A stretch of 64,000 nucleotides of DNA from Plantago ovata (taxonomy: Eukaryota > Streptophyta > Magnoliopsida > Lamiales > Plantaginaceae). The notes under the pieces are model-generated. The model was not told the DNA's origin. It worked only from the letters and a program-made list of their open reading frames with translations, and made no database searches. Below are positions 23,117 through 34,129 of this stretch, in pieces. The stretch is from contig CM051458.1 of the NCBI GenBank assembly GCA_028274465.1, positions 84,340,085-84,404,084 on the forward strand, written 5' to 3'. Every line of letters starts with the position of its first letter. Positions within the stretch are counted from its first letter, which is position 1. The position numbers were made by a program, and so were the translations under genes.

Positions 23117-25700
23117 CCAATCAACTTTGCATCTATCTCCCTCAATTCTTATATGATTTTTTTAAAAAAAAATTGGATTTATTCAAGAATTTCCCTACTT
23201 TATCGCGGCTAGTTCGTGCTAATTTAACAGTAAAAAAACATCTAGAATATGTATGTATCTATAGTTCCTGGAAGATTTTTTAGAGATAAGGCAAATAGAA
23301 CTTATCTGTTTCCTTAGATTTTCTTTCTGTTAAAAGTTTTAGTTCCTTGTTATCCAACAATTAGTATAAATATGTCGTAGGGCATTGCCCATTATTTACG
23401 TTTTGCTGAAATAAATAGATAACTTTTTGAATTTCACGTTGATATCTTTCTTTCTAAATCGATGATGAACTAACACGAACATTCTTCTGTCGTTGTTCCT
23501 AATGTACGTGAACGCGATCTCTCTTCCTTTTTTCGTGCCAATTTCCATTGGAGGGCATTCAATTCATATGTTCCAACATGAACTATCACAACACGATCTT
23601 CAGTCAAAGCTCAAGTTCCCAACACATGGCCTTAGAGCCTTCATTTGATGATCTTTCCAAAGTCCACGCTTCTACAAGCATCAATGGCAGCTGATTAACG
23701 AAGCTGGAAGAGTCCATTGGGTACATCCAGAACATGTTTTTAAGGTTGGAAGGTTGGAGGAGACGTTGAAGCATAACGGAGTTTGGAGTCATGAGGAAGG
23801 AGCCTGCGGGACGAATGGACAAAATGCAGAGCAAGTAGTGGTAGCAGCAACAGTGATGCCACCAAGCGGGCAAGATCCGATATTTTCAGACCTGGTAGGC
23901 GAACAAATCAATCGTTGCAGGTCACCATGAGCAAAAGGAGACCAAGAAGGGTTCAACGAAGGCAAAATCGCCAAAATCGGGGCAAGAATGAAGCCGTGCA
24001 GTGTTGTCAAAAACCTCAAACTTATCAATGGTGAAATCTCGACAAGGTGGCGATTTTCAGCAAGGACGATTAGAGCTTGTAGAGGACGTCAAGACGGATC
24101 CATTAGTGCAAGAATCATCCAATTTGGATGAGAAACGGAGGAGAACGTGGAGCTTCTGAAACTCGTCTATCACGAAAATGCCAATATCAATGGTTCAACC
24201 AAGAATTGAACCGACCTAGAGAAAACCAAACCAAATGATTGTAACAGACCGGCGCAGAGCATGAATTCAGTTCGTGCATTGATGTGTCGTCAGTGCACCA
24301 AAATTGAATTTATATTTTGCCTAGATCAGCTACAATCCACACAACACTTAGTATAGAGCAAGTTCATCCGAGTGTCGGTCTCTCGAGATACACTTAAGGC
24401 TTAAACTAACGTAGAACAATGTAATAGTCGAATTTAGCAGAAAATAAACTAATAAACTTATCACAAATAACAAACTAAGAGCATGAAACAGTTGAAACAA
24501 TCAGCTAAAGAGATGTTTGTTGTAGCCAGTAGGATCTTCGGGTGTTGGATTTATCTGACACTTAGAATGAAACACGTAGATTTTCTAATTATTTACAACG
24601 TGATCATAAAGGTTCCTCGTTAACACTAATACAACAAAAATTACCCAGCATTACTTAATCTCAATTAAAACATGCTTTGAAGTTAAACTTGACCAAGGCT
24701 GTCACTGCCTATTCGAAGATTGGTTATCAGGACACTTCGAAAACACCATTAAAATCAACAATTAAACATTTAAGCCAAAACCTATCTAAGCATACGAATA
24801 AATCCTAACCCCCAGATTTACATCCTACTACCAACACGTAGATATTAGCTACCCATATCAATCATAACATAAACATAAAGAACATGTATGATTTCACTGG
24901 AGGAAAACATCATAAGAGCATAAAATATAGAATATCAATTGTCACAGATTGATACGGAATATATCATGCGAATCTACGAATAACAAGATGAATCCTAGCA
25001 ACCAAGGTCTCAATAAGCGAAAGTAACAGGTTCTAAGGCTTAGAATAGACCCCAAAAGGGTTTCCTACTGCTAGGATTTGATAAAAAAAAATGAACTATC
25101 AAAGTTATCTCTTTTGAATTGGTTAAATATGAACGAAAAAGGCTGAAATCACGATTCTGATCATCAATGGATCGTTGGCAGTGGTGACGACGTCGCTGGG
25201 AGCGACTGGTCATTCTGGAAATTGTAGCGAATTTTGTTACTTTTGCGTATTTTGGCCTTCTAAGTCCGAATTTCACCTCTCCAAAGCATAGAGGCACGCA
25301 TGGGAACATCGCCTGAGATCCATGGCGTCCAAAAGTAATCCAATTTCTCCAAAATCACCAACTTGCTCCAAAAACAATTCAAAAACTAACAAAAGTAAAT
25401 CTAAACTAATAAAATGCAATTAAATATGCAAATTAAAGATAGCAAAAGTGACATAAAAAACCTAGATAACGACGATAAATCGAGCGTCATCATGCATCAG
25501 GGGCAGACCGCGTGTATAACCTCACCATGGCACGTGATAGTGCTTGTGACTTCACCAAGGTGCGTAGAGGCGTGTGGGGTGAATGGAGGCCGTAACCCGC
25601 AGTAATTTTGTGCAAACTTTTAAAAATAAAATAATCGATTAAACCAATCAATTTATTATCGGTCGATTTATGGTATGAAATCATCTCGTACCATAATTTA
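23117..25700. other. Unassigned repeat-like DNA, possible LTR-type sequence at 23.2-23.5 kb
   Basis: The stretch 23,260-23,470 has LTR-like layout: a TAGTATAAATATGTCG TATA-type box followed by TTTGAATTTCACGTTGATATC. Downstream 23,600-24,130 is GC-richer and has broken ORFs on both strands without a domain I can name. The stretch 24,340-25,480 contains CCGAGTGTCGGTCTCTCGAG and GATATTAGCTACCCAT; a similar motif pair (CGAGTGTCGTTCTCTCAGG, TTTAGCTACTCAT) occurs at 37.35-37.85 kb, suggesting related repeats. No functional gene is supported. Confidence 0.35.
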
Positions 25701-26103
25701 TCAACAGTCGCCGGCCATCTATCGCGCGTGACCGTTTGTGTGTACTCTAAAAAAGGAAATTAAGCATAGCAGTTAAACACTTAAACTAACAGTAAACAGT
25801 GAGGTAGCTGAGGTAGTACTCTAATAAATTAAACAATGTACTAGCAGACAAAGCGTAGGTGCTCGGTGCCCTCACTGACCATTCATTTATCAATCCAGTG
25901 GTTTTCAGCTGAAATTCTGTGGGCTGGGGAAGAAATAGTTCCGTAACTTAGATCAGATCTTCATCTTGACTACTACTACTACACTACTAGTAGTTGGATG
26001 TTGTTAATTAACAACCTGTCAATCAACCACAAATTTAAGGTTTAAGGTAAACTCGAAGTTAAAGTTTTTCGATCGCATAAATTACAAGTGGCGCGTTCAT
26101 GGT

Positions 26104-26225
26104 AGTTTTTTTAATAATTGAACCATTATAATTTCACAAGCAGTATTACAAAGCTAGGAATAAACTATAAATAATCTCGCACTTGGTGAGAATTGAACCT
26201 ATGACCTCTAGTGTCATGACTGGTA
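26104..26225 (-). mobile_element. tRNA-derived SINE, family 1, 5'-truncated copy
   Basis: On the minus strand it reads CTAGAGGTCATAGGTTCAATTC (B-box region), then GCGAGATTATTTATAGTTTA and TTTGTAATAC, ending in AATTATTA7. It matches the copy at 51.72-51.87 kb over the B box and body but lacks the A-box half. An imperfect direct repeat (AAATTACAAGTGGCGCG and AAATTAGAAGTGGCGCG) brackets the region at about 26,083 and 26,285; these are too far out to be its target duplication. Confidence 0.72.
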
Positions 26226-26309
26226 GTAAGTCAAAACATTCTCATCGTTTATTTCATGCAAATTCGAACTTAAATTTTTGTGTAAATTAGAAGTGGCGCG
26301 TATTCTTTC

Positions 26310-26855
26310 ACATCAAAGCAAGTTTAATGATAATTAACATTGGAAAAAAATTAAACTAAAATGCCAAACACTTCATAAGATACGTACAGTATACTGCATG
26401 GTGTAGAGTTTTTTTTTTCTTTTCAAAATATATGTCTATTTATAAAAAATAAAAGAAATACGGTAATAAAGAATGTTTTTAAAAAAAGTGGGGGGAGGGG
26501 ACCCGTGAACCTATGATTTTATTCAACAATAAATATACATGGACTTTATATATAATTCAAATTTAATTTCGCTACCACTTTAAATCAGTACTCAATTAGC
26601 CTCCTTCAATAGATATAAACGGATTACAAGTTTGAAAGAGTAGTGAATCTGTGAATGATGACATAGAATATTTTTCTTTCATTCTTATTATAGGAACAAG
26701 GATAATATAAGCACATGACTATGAGATGAGAATGAATGATTAATATGAATGCTTTTATTTGAAAAAAAAATGAATCATCATAAAGTTAGAAGTTAGGTAT
26801 TCAATTTACATGTCGAGTTTAGTTCATAAGTGATATTTATAATGAAAGTATTACC
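26310..26855. other. Unassigned AT-rich DNA
   Basis: No ORF or terminus. The segment 26,727-26,842 (ATGAGATGAGAATGA ... TTACATGTCGAGTTTAG) recurs in part at 27,213-27,700 around a MITE, implying an older local duplication. Confidence 0.45.
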
Positions 26856-26861
26856 TAGAGC

Positions 26862-27178
26862 ACTAGTAATGGTTGACTCCAAACTTGGAGCTTATTTGGG
26901 GTTTGAGCCCCAAATAAGTCCCTTCAATTTATTGATACAATAGTTTAGGCTTATTGGAGACTCTTTTGTGGGTTCCACATGGCACATACATTCCACATAC
27001 ACCACACAATTGATAAAAGAGAAGAACAATGAAATCAAAAAAATATATTTGGGGCTCTTTTGTGGGCTACCAAATGGTAGCCCCCAAGCTTGGACAAAAG
27101 AGTCTCTATTGTGTCTTATTTGGGACTTATTTAGAGATTGAGCCCCAAATAAGCCCTCTATTGTTAGTGCTTTTAAAA
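26862..27178. mobile_element. TIR element with GCACTA ends (MITE)
   Basis: The left end reads GAGCACTAGTAATGG and the right end is the inverse of AAAGCACTAACAATAGAGG. Both arms continue with GCTTATTTGGGGC/GCCCCAAATAAG blocks, and an internal GGGCTACCAAATGGTAGCCC palindrome lies at about 27,063-27,082. Length about 315 bp, no ORF. Possibly PIF/Harbinger or hAT derived; the target duplication is not clear enough to decide. Confidence 0.55.
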
Positions 27179-27235
27179 AGTAGTCTTAGAAACACGCATA
27201 ATAATAATTACATTATGAGATGAGAATGAGCTCCT

Positions 27236-27635
27236 TAGACCATCTCCAACACATCAAACCCTTTCAAACCCTCTCTCTCATGCCACATCAGCATTCCACT
27301 AACATTTTAATCTTTTTTATTCTATCAAACCCACTCAAACTCTCTTCATCTCCAACAATAAAACTATCAAACCCAATAAGAAAATAAGATAAAAAATTTA
27401 AAAAAAAATTAAAAAAGAAAAGATGAAAGGAAATAAGATAAAAAGAAGAAAGAAAAGAAAAAAAAATAAAAAAAAAATTAAAAAAAAAATAAAAACATGC
27501 CCAGACTGGTCTGGGCGCGCCCAGACCGGTCTGGGCAGCTGATGGCCAGACCGGCCATCAGCTCCTGCTGAAGCTGATGGCCAGTTTGGCCATCAGCCCA
27601 CGAGACCATCTCCAGCCCCTGCTGGAGATGGTCTA
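27236..27635. mobile_element. TIR MITE with internal palindromes, TA-flanked
   Basis: The element 27,238-27,633 begins GACCATCTCCA and ends TGGAGATGGTC, a perfect terminal inverted repeat, with TA on each side. The left half is A-rich; the right third (27,498-27,633) is GC-rich and made of consecutive palindromes: GCCCAGACCGGTCTGGGC twice, two GCTGATGGCCA...GGCCATCAGC units, and a terminal one ending GGAGATGGTCT. Sequence either side matches the duplicated segment at 26.73-26.84 kb, so it inserted into one copy of an earlier duplication. Confidence 0.68.
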
Positions 27636-27879
27636 AGTAAGTTGAAAGGGTATTCATTTTACATGTCGAGTTCAGAAATAGCTCATAAGTGGTATTTCAA
27701 CAAAAAGTTGAGTCAATCACGCAACTATTTTTTTTATATTTTTATTTCTTGCAATGAAAAAGACCGTCAGTCTTTAGACTTTATCAAAATTAAAAAAAAA
27801 AAAGGGTAGAATGGAGATATGTCATAAGTCTCGTGGGGGTACCCTCCTCCAATTTTCCACTGCCTATCTTTTTATCAAA

Positions 27880-28445
27880 ACAACTCTCAATAACCCAAGA
27901 CTTTTCTAATAGCTCCCTACACTTTTGGATCTTGTCTAGCTACTAGCTCTGGGTCATCTTCTACCTCCAACTCGCCGACCACCATTTGTTTCAACTGATA
28001 CGAATCAGTTTCAACTGTTAGTTTCTGCCATCTCTGTTCCCACGCGAATTGTAGCCCCATCAGTAATGCTTCAGTTTTAGCTTGATTTTCACCGTGGGAG
28101 AAATGAGTTTCCGATGAGAACCCCAGATCCAGTCGCCGTTTTCATCTCTCAGCAACCCACCGACCGCACCAGAATTTGATTCGGTAAACACACTCCCGTC
28201 TACATTTAGCTTCACCCACCCTCGACGTCGAAATTGCAGACTAGTAATATTGTCTTTGATCCAGGTTTCATTTGGGTCATTGGGTGATATGTAAATTGCT
28301 GTAAATCATCATCAACTAATACTTTTGCCCAAATATCTTGTGCAGCTCTGCAGTTTCTCAAAGTATGTAGACATGATTCATTTGCATCTTCACAAGCAAC
28401 GTTCTCTTCATCTAAACAAAAACTGAACTTGTCATGTTTGTCCAA
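27880..28445 (-). pseudogene. LINE ORF2 C-terminal fragment (zf-RVT tail, RNase H)
   Basis: On the minus strand the 28,445 end starts CLDEENVACEDANESCLHTL, then NCRAAQDIWAKVL, which is the Cys/His zf-RVT region of plant LINEs. It continues with WVKLNVDGSVFTESNSGAVG and LLRDENGDWIWGS, the start of RNase H with its first Asp in NVDGS. Downstream of that the frame breaks. No RT domain is attached, so it is an internal fragment; no poly(A) end found. Confidence 0.75.
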
Positions 28446-28529
28446 GTTGCCTTTATCATGTTTTAGATTTAGACTCTAATAGCTCGTTAGATATTTAAAT
28501 TTAAAAACTTTATTGACATAATAAATTTT

Positions 28530-28945
28530 AATGCTTCTTACATATGGACCCTTCTTAAAGTCATTTATTACATCTGGGTCACTGTTAGATCATTATTACA
28601 TATAGTTGTCTTGTTAAATAAATTTCATTACATCGAAACCCACAAATTTGAATTTTCACGAATTAAAAGTTGAAAAGTACATTTTTACTCCTGATGAAAT
28701 ATCTTGTTTTCTTTGAGTCCAAACATGTACATTTTTCATATATTATACATGCCTCAAATATTTTCAAGTTTATCAAATCAACACTAAATAATTTAATATT
28801 ATACACATAATTTTTTAAAATTTCAAAATGATCTCAAATTTGTTACAAATTACTCCCTACTAAATTTTAGATTTAAACAAAAATCATTAAAACAATTATT
28901 AAAAAAAAAAAAGGAAAAAGAGCTCCAATTGGAGCTCACATAGCC
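28530..28945 (-). mobile_element. Mutator-like MITE with one AGCTCC palindrome, copy D
   Basis: The start GCTTCTTACATATGGACCC and body (AATTTGAATTTTCACGAATT, TCATTACATCGAAACCC) match copies A and C. It ends with a single GAGCTCCAATTGGAGCTC palindrome at 28,920-28,937. The terminal GGG and the opposite end are not preserved, so no duplication can be assigned. It is useful as the one-unit member of the family. Confidence 0.65.
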
Positions 28946-28984
28946 CCTGAACTTGCCAAATTCTTTGTAAGAACAATTAACTAA

Positions 28985-29155
28985 AATTTGCATTTTGAAC
29001 CCCTAGAATTATAGTTTTACATTATTGACCCTCTAAATATTAAAAAATATATTCTTTTACTACGTTTTATGTTATTTTATATTAAAAAATTATTATATTA
29101 TGTTTAATTAGTTACACTACCCAAGTGAAAATCAATACTAGATTCGCCACTGGTT
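28985..29155 (-). repeat. CAGTGGCGAATCTA-type interspersed repeat, copy 2
   Basis: On the minus strand it starts CCAGTGGCGAATCTAGTATTG and later has AGGGGTTCAAAATGCAAATT and TTTAGTTAATTGTTC, matching the copy at 3.18 kb. The middle is very AT-rich. No coding capacity. Confidence 0.6.
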
Positions 29156-29159
29156 GGCG

Positions 29160-29290
29160 ATGCTTAGGTACAGTGAGTCACTTTCGGTTTAGTGTGTTTA
29201 GTTCCCCGGTCTTTCGGTGTACTTCGATCATTCCATTCTTTATGCTCCTTTTCATATTAATATTAATGAATTATTACCGTTTTAAAAATT
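29160..29290 (+). mobile_element. Possible LINE 3' tail
   Basis: Contains CTTTCGGTTTAGTGTG, CTTTATGCTCC and TTATTACCGTTTTAAAAA, the same order of motifs as other tails in the window, though with only a short A run. Confidence 0.4.
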
Positions 29291-29369
29291 ACTCGTACTA
29301 CACTAACACTAGTAGTACATCATGCTCGTATGGTTAAAATTACTGCCACTAGTACTGCTATTTAATTGA

Positions 29370-29480
29370 ATAGTTTTTTTTAAACAGTTAAAATATTTTA
29401 TTAATTAAAAAAACGAACACAAATAATTTTTGATAGCAATTATAAAACAACCGAGACCAACACATTTACATTTACTCGGC
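29370..29480 (-). mobile_element. Possible LINE 3' tail, minus strand
   Basis: Inverted, it reads AATAAAATATTTTAACTGTTT followed by A8. The family assignment rests on this tail only. Confidence 0.4.
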
Positions 29481-29489
29481 TTAACAATT

Positions 29490-31520
29490 TAGTGTAGCTT
29501 CTAATTGATTAATTAATAATTAAGGCCGATGATGCGACGACTCGAAACACAAGATGAAAGTAAGTAACTAGCTTAGCTTTGGCTGGATCGCGCTTATTGA
29601 GGAGATTCCATTATCAGCTTTGACACCATACGGCGCCTCAGTTTGGGATTACAAACGAACTAATCTCCCCAAAAGCTGTTTTGATGAATGTTTTAATTGG
29701 CGACCATCTCAATACAAAATTATTCTTTCATAAAGTGTATAAAAGTACATACGTTTAAATTTTTAATACTGCAACAATATGCCATGAATGTTCGTTCTTC
29801 CTTCTTTTTTTGTTTTTTTCTTGAAAAATGAATAAGAAATCTTGTCATAGAGTTTAAGATGAAATCAAATTTCAGTAATTATATACGCAAGTGTTTGCAA
29901 ATCTTTGTGAAGGTGTTTTTGTGATTTTTTTAGAGAATGAAAATAATTTTTTAGTGATTTACATTTTACAATTTTTAATGCAACTTCTCTTAAGAAAAAA
30001 AAAATAAGTAACGGATGTTATGCCTGTTTTAGTGTTTTTATTTATTTTTCAACTAAAATCAAGTGTTTTTATCTTTACCGTGCATGCCCTTACATTGGAT
30101 TGGATCTGCTCATTGGATCTACACAGTGGACATCTAAAATAAGTATTTTTACTCTTTTTACGTTTTAAATCTGCATGGCTATGACATAAAATTCCATGAA
30201 TATTAAACAATTACACTAAATTTCGCGGCTTTTGGCATTGATCGAGGTCTTGCTAGCGCCTACTACTACAGTACTGGAGTACTATACATAAATATATATT
30301 ACATATAAATGCCCCCACCCGTATATTCTGACGCCGGATATGATAAGCCACATAATGTAAGCCAAAGTTGATGGTTTATAAAAATTCATGTTGACATATT
30401 ATAAAATTGCTATTCACGGTTAGCAAAGCTAGTCTATTGGCTATTTTAGTTCTTAGTTTTATGAACCCTAAGCTTGTGCTATGAATTAAACTAATTGCGT
30501 CGTTTTGTCATTATGTGGGTGAAAAGGTTAGCTAGTGGAAATATTGAAGTAATCAATGGAATGGAATGTTTAGTTTTAATTGATTATTCAGTCAATTTGT
30601 ACGAAGAGAAAGGCCTTCTTTTTTTAGCAACAAAATATTCATTATTAATTATTAATACGGTAAAAACCCTCCAAATGAATACTCTATAGAGGAATAAACT
30701 CCGTATATTAATAAAAATTCTTGGTCCCAACTTGAAACCAGTTATAAATAAGAATAAACCCCACAGTGTGATATTTCATGACTTTTTCAAGTCTTGTCTT
30801 AAATAATTATACCTCCATCTTGTAATAAATTTCATGCATAAATAACTATATGCATGTGTTACACATAACATGACGTTGGATATTTTGTGTGGTTTGCTTT
30901 AATATAAATCCTGAATTAAAAAAAAAAAAAGGTTACACATAACATAAAATTTATTATGTACGTGAAAGAGACTTTAACTTTTGAGTTGCAATCACATCGT
31001 TTAACTTTTGTGTGCTTAGTAACTCATTCACATGACCTTCTTGTTGAACCCAACTCCTAACTTGGCAAGCTTGCTTAAAGCCTCCTTATAAAACTTTTTG
31101 TACTTCTACATTATCATCCTCTGGGTTATCCCCCTCCGTTTCTTGTATATCTGATTCAACGATTTCATCATCAGTTAAGACATTCACAATTTGTTGCTCA
31201 TTTGGGTGATCGATCGATCAACAAAGATATCTATTTCCATCTGGTTACTGTAATGCAATTTTTAACCTGATTGTTCAATCTTATTCCATCTTCCTTTATC
31301 GGTCTAGTTGATATATTTGGAGTATATATTATCTAGTCTAGTATATAACACATGCAACACAATTTTAACATGTATTTTGACATTTAAACATTATATTATA
31401 TAGTATGTTATTTTGTTAGAAAAAAATTACATACAAAACTCTACTTAGGAATAAACTCCTTATAATTTTTTTTTTACTGGTCCCAATATTATTGTTGTAG
31501 GGAGTTTTTACTGTACTTCA
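29490..31520. other. Unassigned AT-rich intergenic DNA
   Basis: About 2 kb without a supported gene or clear repeat end. The phrase AGGAATAAACTCC occurs at about 30,690 and again at about 31,446, hinting at degraded copies of one repeat. Confidence 0.4.
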
Positions 31521-31544
31521 AATCAATGATACATCAGGATTTTC

Positions 31545-32890
31545 AGAAGGCAGCGAATGTACTCCCTCACTATTACATGTCGCATCATAAGCTAACATAT
31601 ATATATGCACTACTTTATTACAATCACGAGAAACATAAGAAAAATGACCGAGGAAAACTGCTTTGCAAAATCCTTAATATCATCTACAAAAACACCAACA
31701 GTGGACATAGACGAATGTTGCTCTTTCAACTTTTGCACCAACGTCAAACAATCAGTTTCAGCTTGTATATGGAGTAATCTGTACCTAAGAGCCAGCCTTT
31801 ATTCATTCTTAAAGCTAATGCTTCAGCAATTTCGGGGTCTACACATATGTAACCAATTGACGACGCCACCCTTTAATATCTGTTGATGCTGCTTGAATAA
31901 CATAACCAAATTTGGCCCCTTGCTCCACCTGAATAGCCGCATTTGAGTTAACTTTGACATATCATTGATCCGGAGCCATCCAGCGCTGCACCTGTCTTTC
32001 CGGTGTCAAGTATTATGTTGTTGATGCTGCCAGGCCTATCTGTACTGCTGCAGGAACTGGACTGGAAAAGCATAAGTGGCCTTTGGATCCGCGCCTGACC
32101 TGCATTCTCCATGAACCACCTGGTTCCTACTGTGCCATAATGCCCAACATGAAACCACCACCTGCTCCATAATACTCCTATTAACCGCACCCCGCAATTG
32201 TTGTATACAGAAAACTGTTAGGAATGACAGAATGTACAACCCAAAAACAGTGTGCAAACTGACAATCCCGAAAAATATGAAGCAAGGACTCAACTCCGAT
32301 CCACAATCACAAAGAGAACATGTAGTAGAAATAATTAGCCCCCTTTGGCTCAACATAGCAAAAACAGGTAAAGCACCATGCAGTAAACACAACATAAAGA
32401 CTTTAATTTTATTAGGTACACCTAGTAACCACACCCAACACCAATTAGTCCCATTAGAACCACTTGAGCTACCCCCGCAGCTACTTAGAATGAATTTGCA
32501 TGCCTCTCTTGCCAAGTGATAAGCAGTTCTAACAGTATAACAACCACTTTTATCATAATGCCACACCCTCACATCCTCCCTCTCCTGCGAAGAAATCGAA
32601 ATCTGGAAAATGACCATCTCATCATCCTCCCAAAAGAATGAAGTAACGAGATCCACCTCCCACCTGTTCCATCAACACTCAACAAATCAGCCACGAAAGT
32701 ACACTTCCAACCCCATAAAACACGGCGTATACGGTCGAAAACCATTCTCCCTAAGTATCCAATTATCTCTCCACACACCTATTGATCTCCCCAACACGCC
32801 ATCTAACTCCCTCCGTTACTAAATCAATAGCACAAGACATACTCTTCCAAGTGAATGATGCAAAAATGCCCCACCAACTAAGTTGAGCCA
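31545..32890 (-). pseudogene. LINE ORF2 fragment: zf-RVT and degraded RNase H
   Basis: Minus strand. From about 32,790 to 32,570: GVWRDNWIL-like text in broken frames, then VDLVTSFFWEDDEMVIF. The open stretch 32,656-32,036 carries WHYDKSGCYTVRTAYHLA, WLLGVPNKIKVFMLCLLHGA and CSLCDCGSEL, the zf-RVT module, followed by SCWALWHSRNQVVHGE. RNase H continues to about 31,550 (AETDCLTLVQKL, VGVFVDDIKDFA) with stops. No RT palm is attached. Inactive. Confidence 0.8.
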
Positions 32891-32909
32891 AAACGCAAAG
32901 ATGTTAATG

Positions 32910-33179
32910 TACTATTTCCTCCGGTAACTTTGAAGAACCCCATTTCGTTTTGTTTACTTTTTTTATGTCCGGTTTGACATCAAATTAATCATAATTCCTT
33001 GTGAAAAAAATAATTGTAAAAATTATATTATAAAAATATAAGAAGTGTACATAAATAATATAAATTTTTAATTATTTTTTTCACGATATATGAATTATGA
33101 TTAATTTGAGGTCAAACTGGACATCGACAAAGTCAACAAAACTAAATAGGGTTCTTCAAAGTGACCGCAGGAAGTAGTA
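32910..33179. mobile_element. Stowaway-like MITE with long TIRs
   Basis: The element 32,912-33,177 is flanked by TA (32,910-32,911 and 33,178-33,179). Left arm: CTATTTCCTCCGGTAACTTT then GAAGAACCC and TGTCCGGTTTGACATC; the right arm inverted: CTACTTCCTGCGGTCACTTT then GAAGAACCC and TGTCCAGTTTGACCTC. The arms match for about 90 bp, so the whole is a hairpin of about 266 bp. No ORF. Confidence 0.8.
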
Positions 33180-33337
33180 ATTTACGGTTAAAATTACAAG
33201 AATAAATAAATCTGTTTAGTAAGTTTAATTTGGAACGGAGGGAGTACTACATGAATGGGATGTTGTGTGTACTAAAGTTCAACAATGCATTACAAACAAA
33301 CACTTTTACTGGACGTGAACCATATTGTCTGACCACC

Positions 33338-33628
33338 CGACCTGTAACGACCCGACCAATCCGGCCGGCGTGGTTACTCATGGGCGCTCTCCGGGGTGAT
33401 ATGCTGGCCCCACAGACCAACACGGGTTCTAATCCGTGCACTTTGTCCTCACTCGTGCGCGCACCGGGAACTTCCCAGTGGGTCACCCATCCTAGAATTG
33501 CTCCAGAGCAAGCACGCTTAACTCTGAAGTTCTTCTAGGTGGATTCCCGAAAAGAAAGGTGCACCTTGATGGTATGAGTAGCGTTCTCAACCCTTTTAAG
33601 CTTCTGAAATCTGGGGCGTTACACGACC
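33338..33628 (-). mobile_element. Cassandra-type TRIM solo LTR with 5S-rRNA-like segment
   Basis: The LTR is 33,343-33,623 (281 bp), minus strand, with TGTAACG ... CGTTACA termini and a perfect 5-bp CGACC duplication (33,338-33,342 and 33,624-33,628). Internally (about 33,468-33,536, minus strand) it reads GAGTTAAGCGTGCTTG, then CTAGGATGGGTGACC and TGGGAAGTTCCCGG, which is the 3' two-thirds of plant 5S rRNA with the Pol III internal control regions. A 5S-like promoter inside a short LTR is diagnostic of Cassandra terminal-repeat retrotransposons in miniature. One LTR with duplications on both sides means a solo LTR left by LTR-LTR recombination. Confidence 0.92.
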
Positions 33629-33916
33629 AATAAGAAGTATCTTGGATTTTCAAAATATTGGTATCCTAATTGTACATGTATACGTAATCATGCAATCAGT
33701 ATTTATGAGGTACACATTAACCCAATTCGAACCCAGTTACATCAATAGAGAGTTCGCTCATAACATTGATTATATACCCTCACCGACTACTAAATTACAA
33801 CCTAACTTGTTTAAGACAATACGATAAAATGACCTAACTATTTGACCCATTAATTTTCAATTTTATAGGTATGGATACTAGATATAACAGTCACTCGATC
33901 ATTAAACGCCATCATT

Positions 33917-34127
33917 ATCTCACTTCGTTGAGAGTTATAAGGTAGTGTGGTGCGGTTAGGTGGCTGGAGTAGCAAGTAGAGGTCGGGGGTCCAAATTCCG
34001 ACTGAGACATAAGGTTGGTATAGGACTATAGGTGTATTTAGAGTTATAAGGTGGTAAAAATATAGTATAGGAGGAGTAGCGTAATTAAATATGAAAATTT
34101 TCCGTTAAAAAAAAATCTCACTTCATT
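33917..34127 (+). mobile_element. tRNA-derived SINE, family 2, with target duplication
   Basis: The SINE is 33,930-34,114 (185 bp). It starts GAGTTATAAGGTAGTGTGG, has an A-box-like TGGCTGGAGTAGC and a B-box-like GGTCCAAATTCC, then GAGTTATAAGGTGG, and ends TTTTCCGTTA9. The flanks ATCTCACTTCGTT (33,917-33,929) and ATCTCACTTCATT (34,115-34,127) form a 12/13 target duplication. Confidence 0.82.
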
Positions 34128-34129
34128 AA

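Noticed and set aside
23604..24028. Overlapping minus-strand ORFs of 79-89 aa
   Set aside because: Compositions look random and the opposite strand is equally open. No domain recognised; likely decayed repeat.
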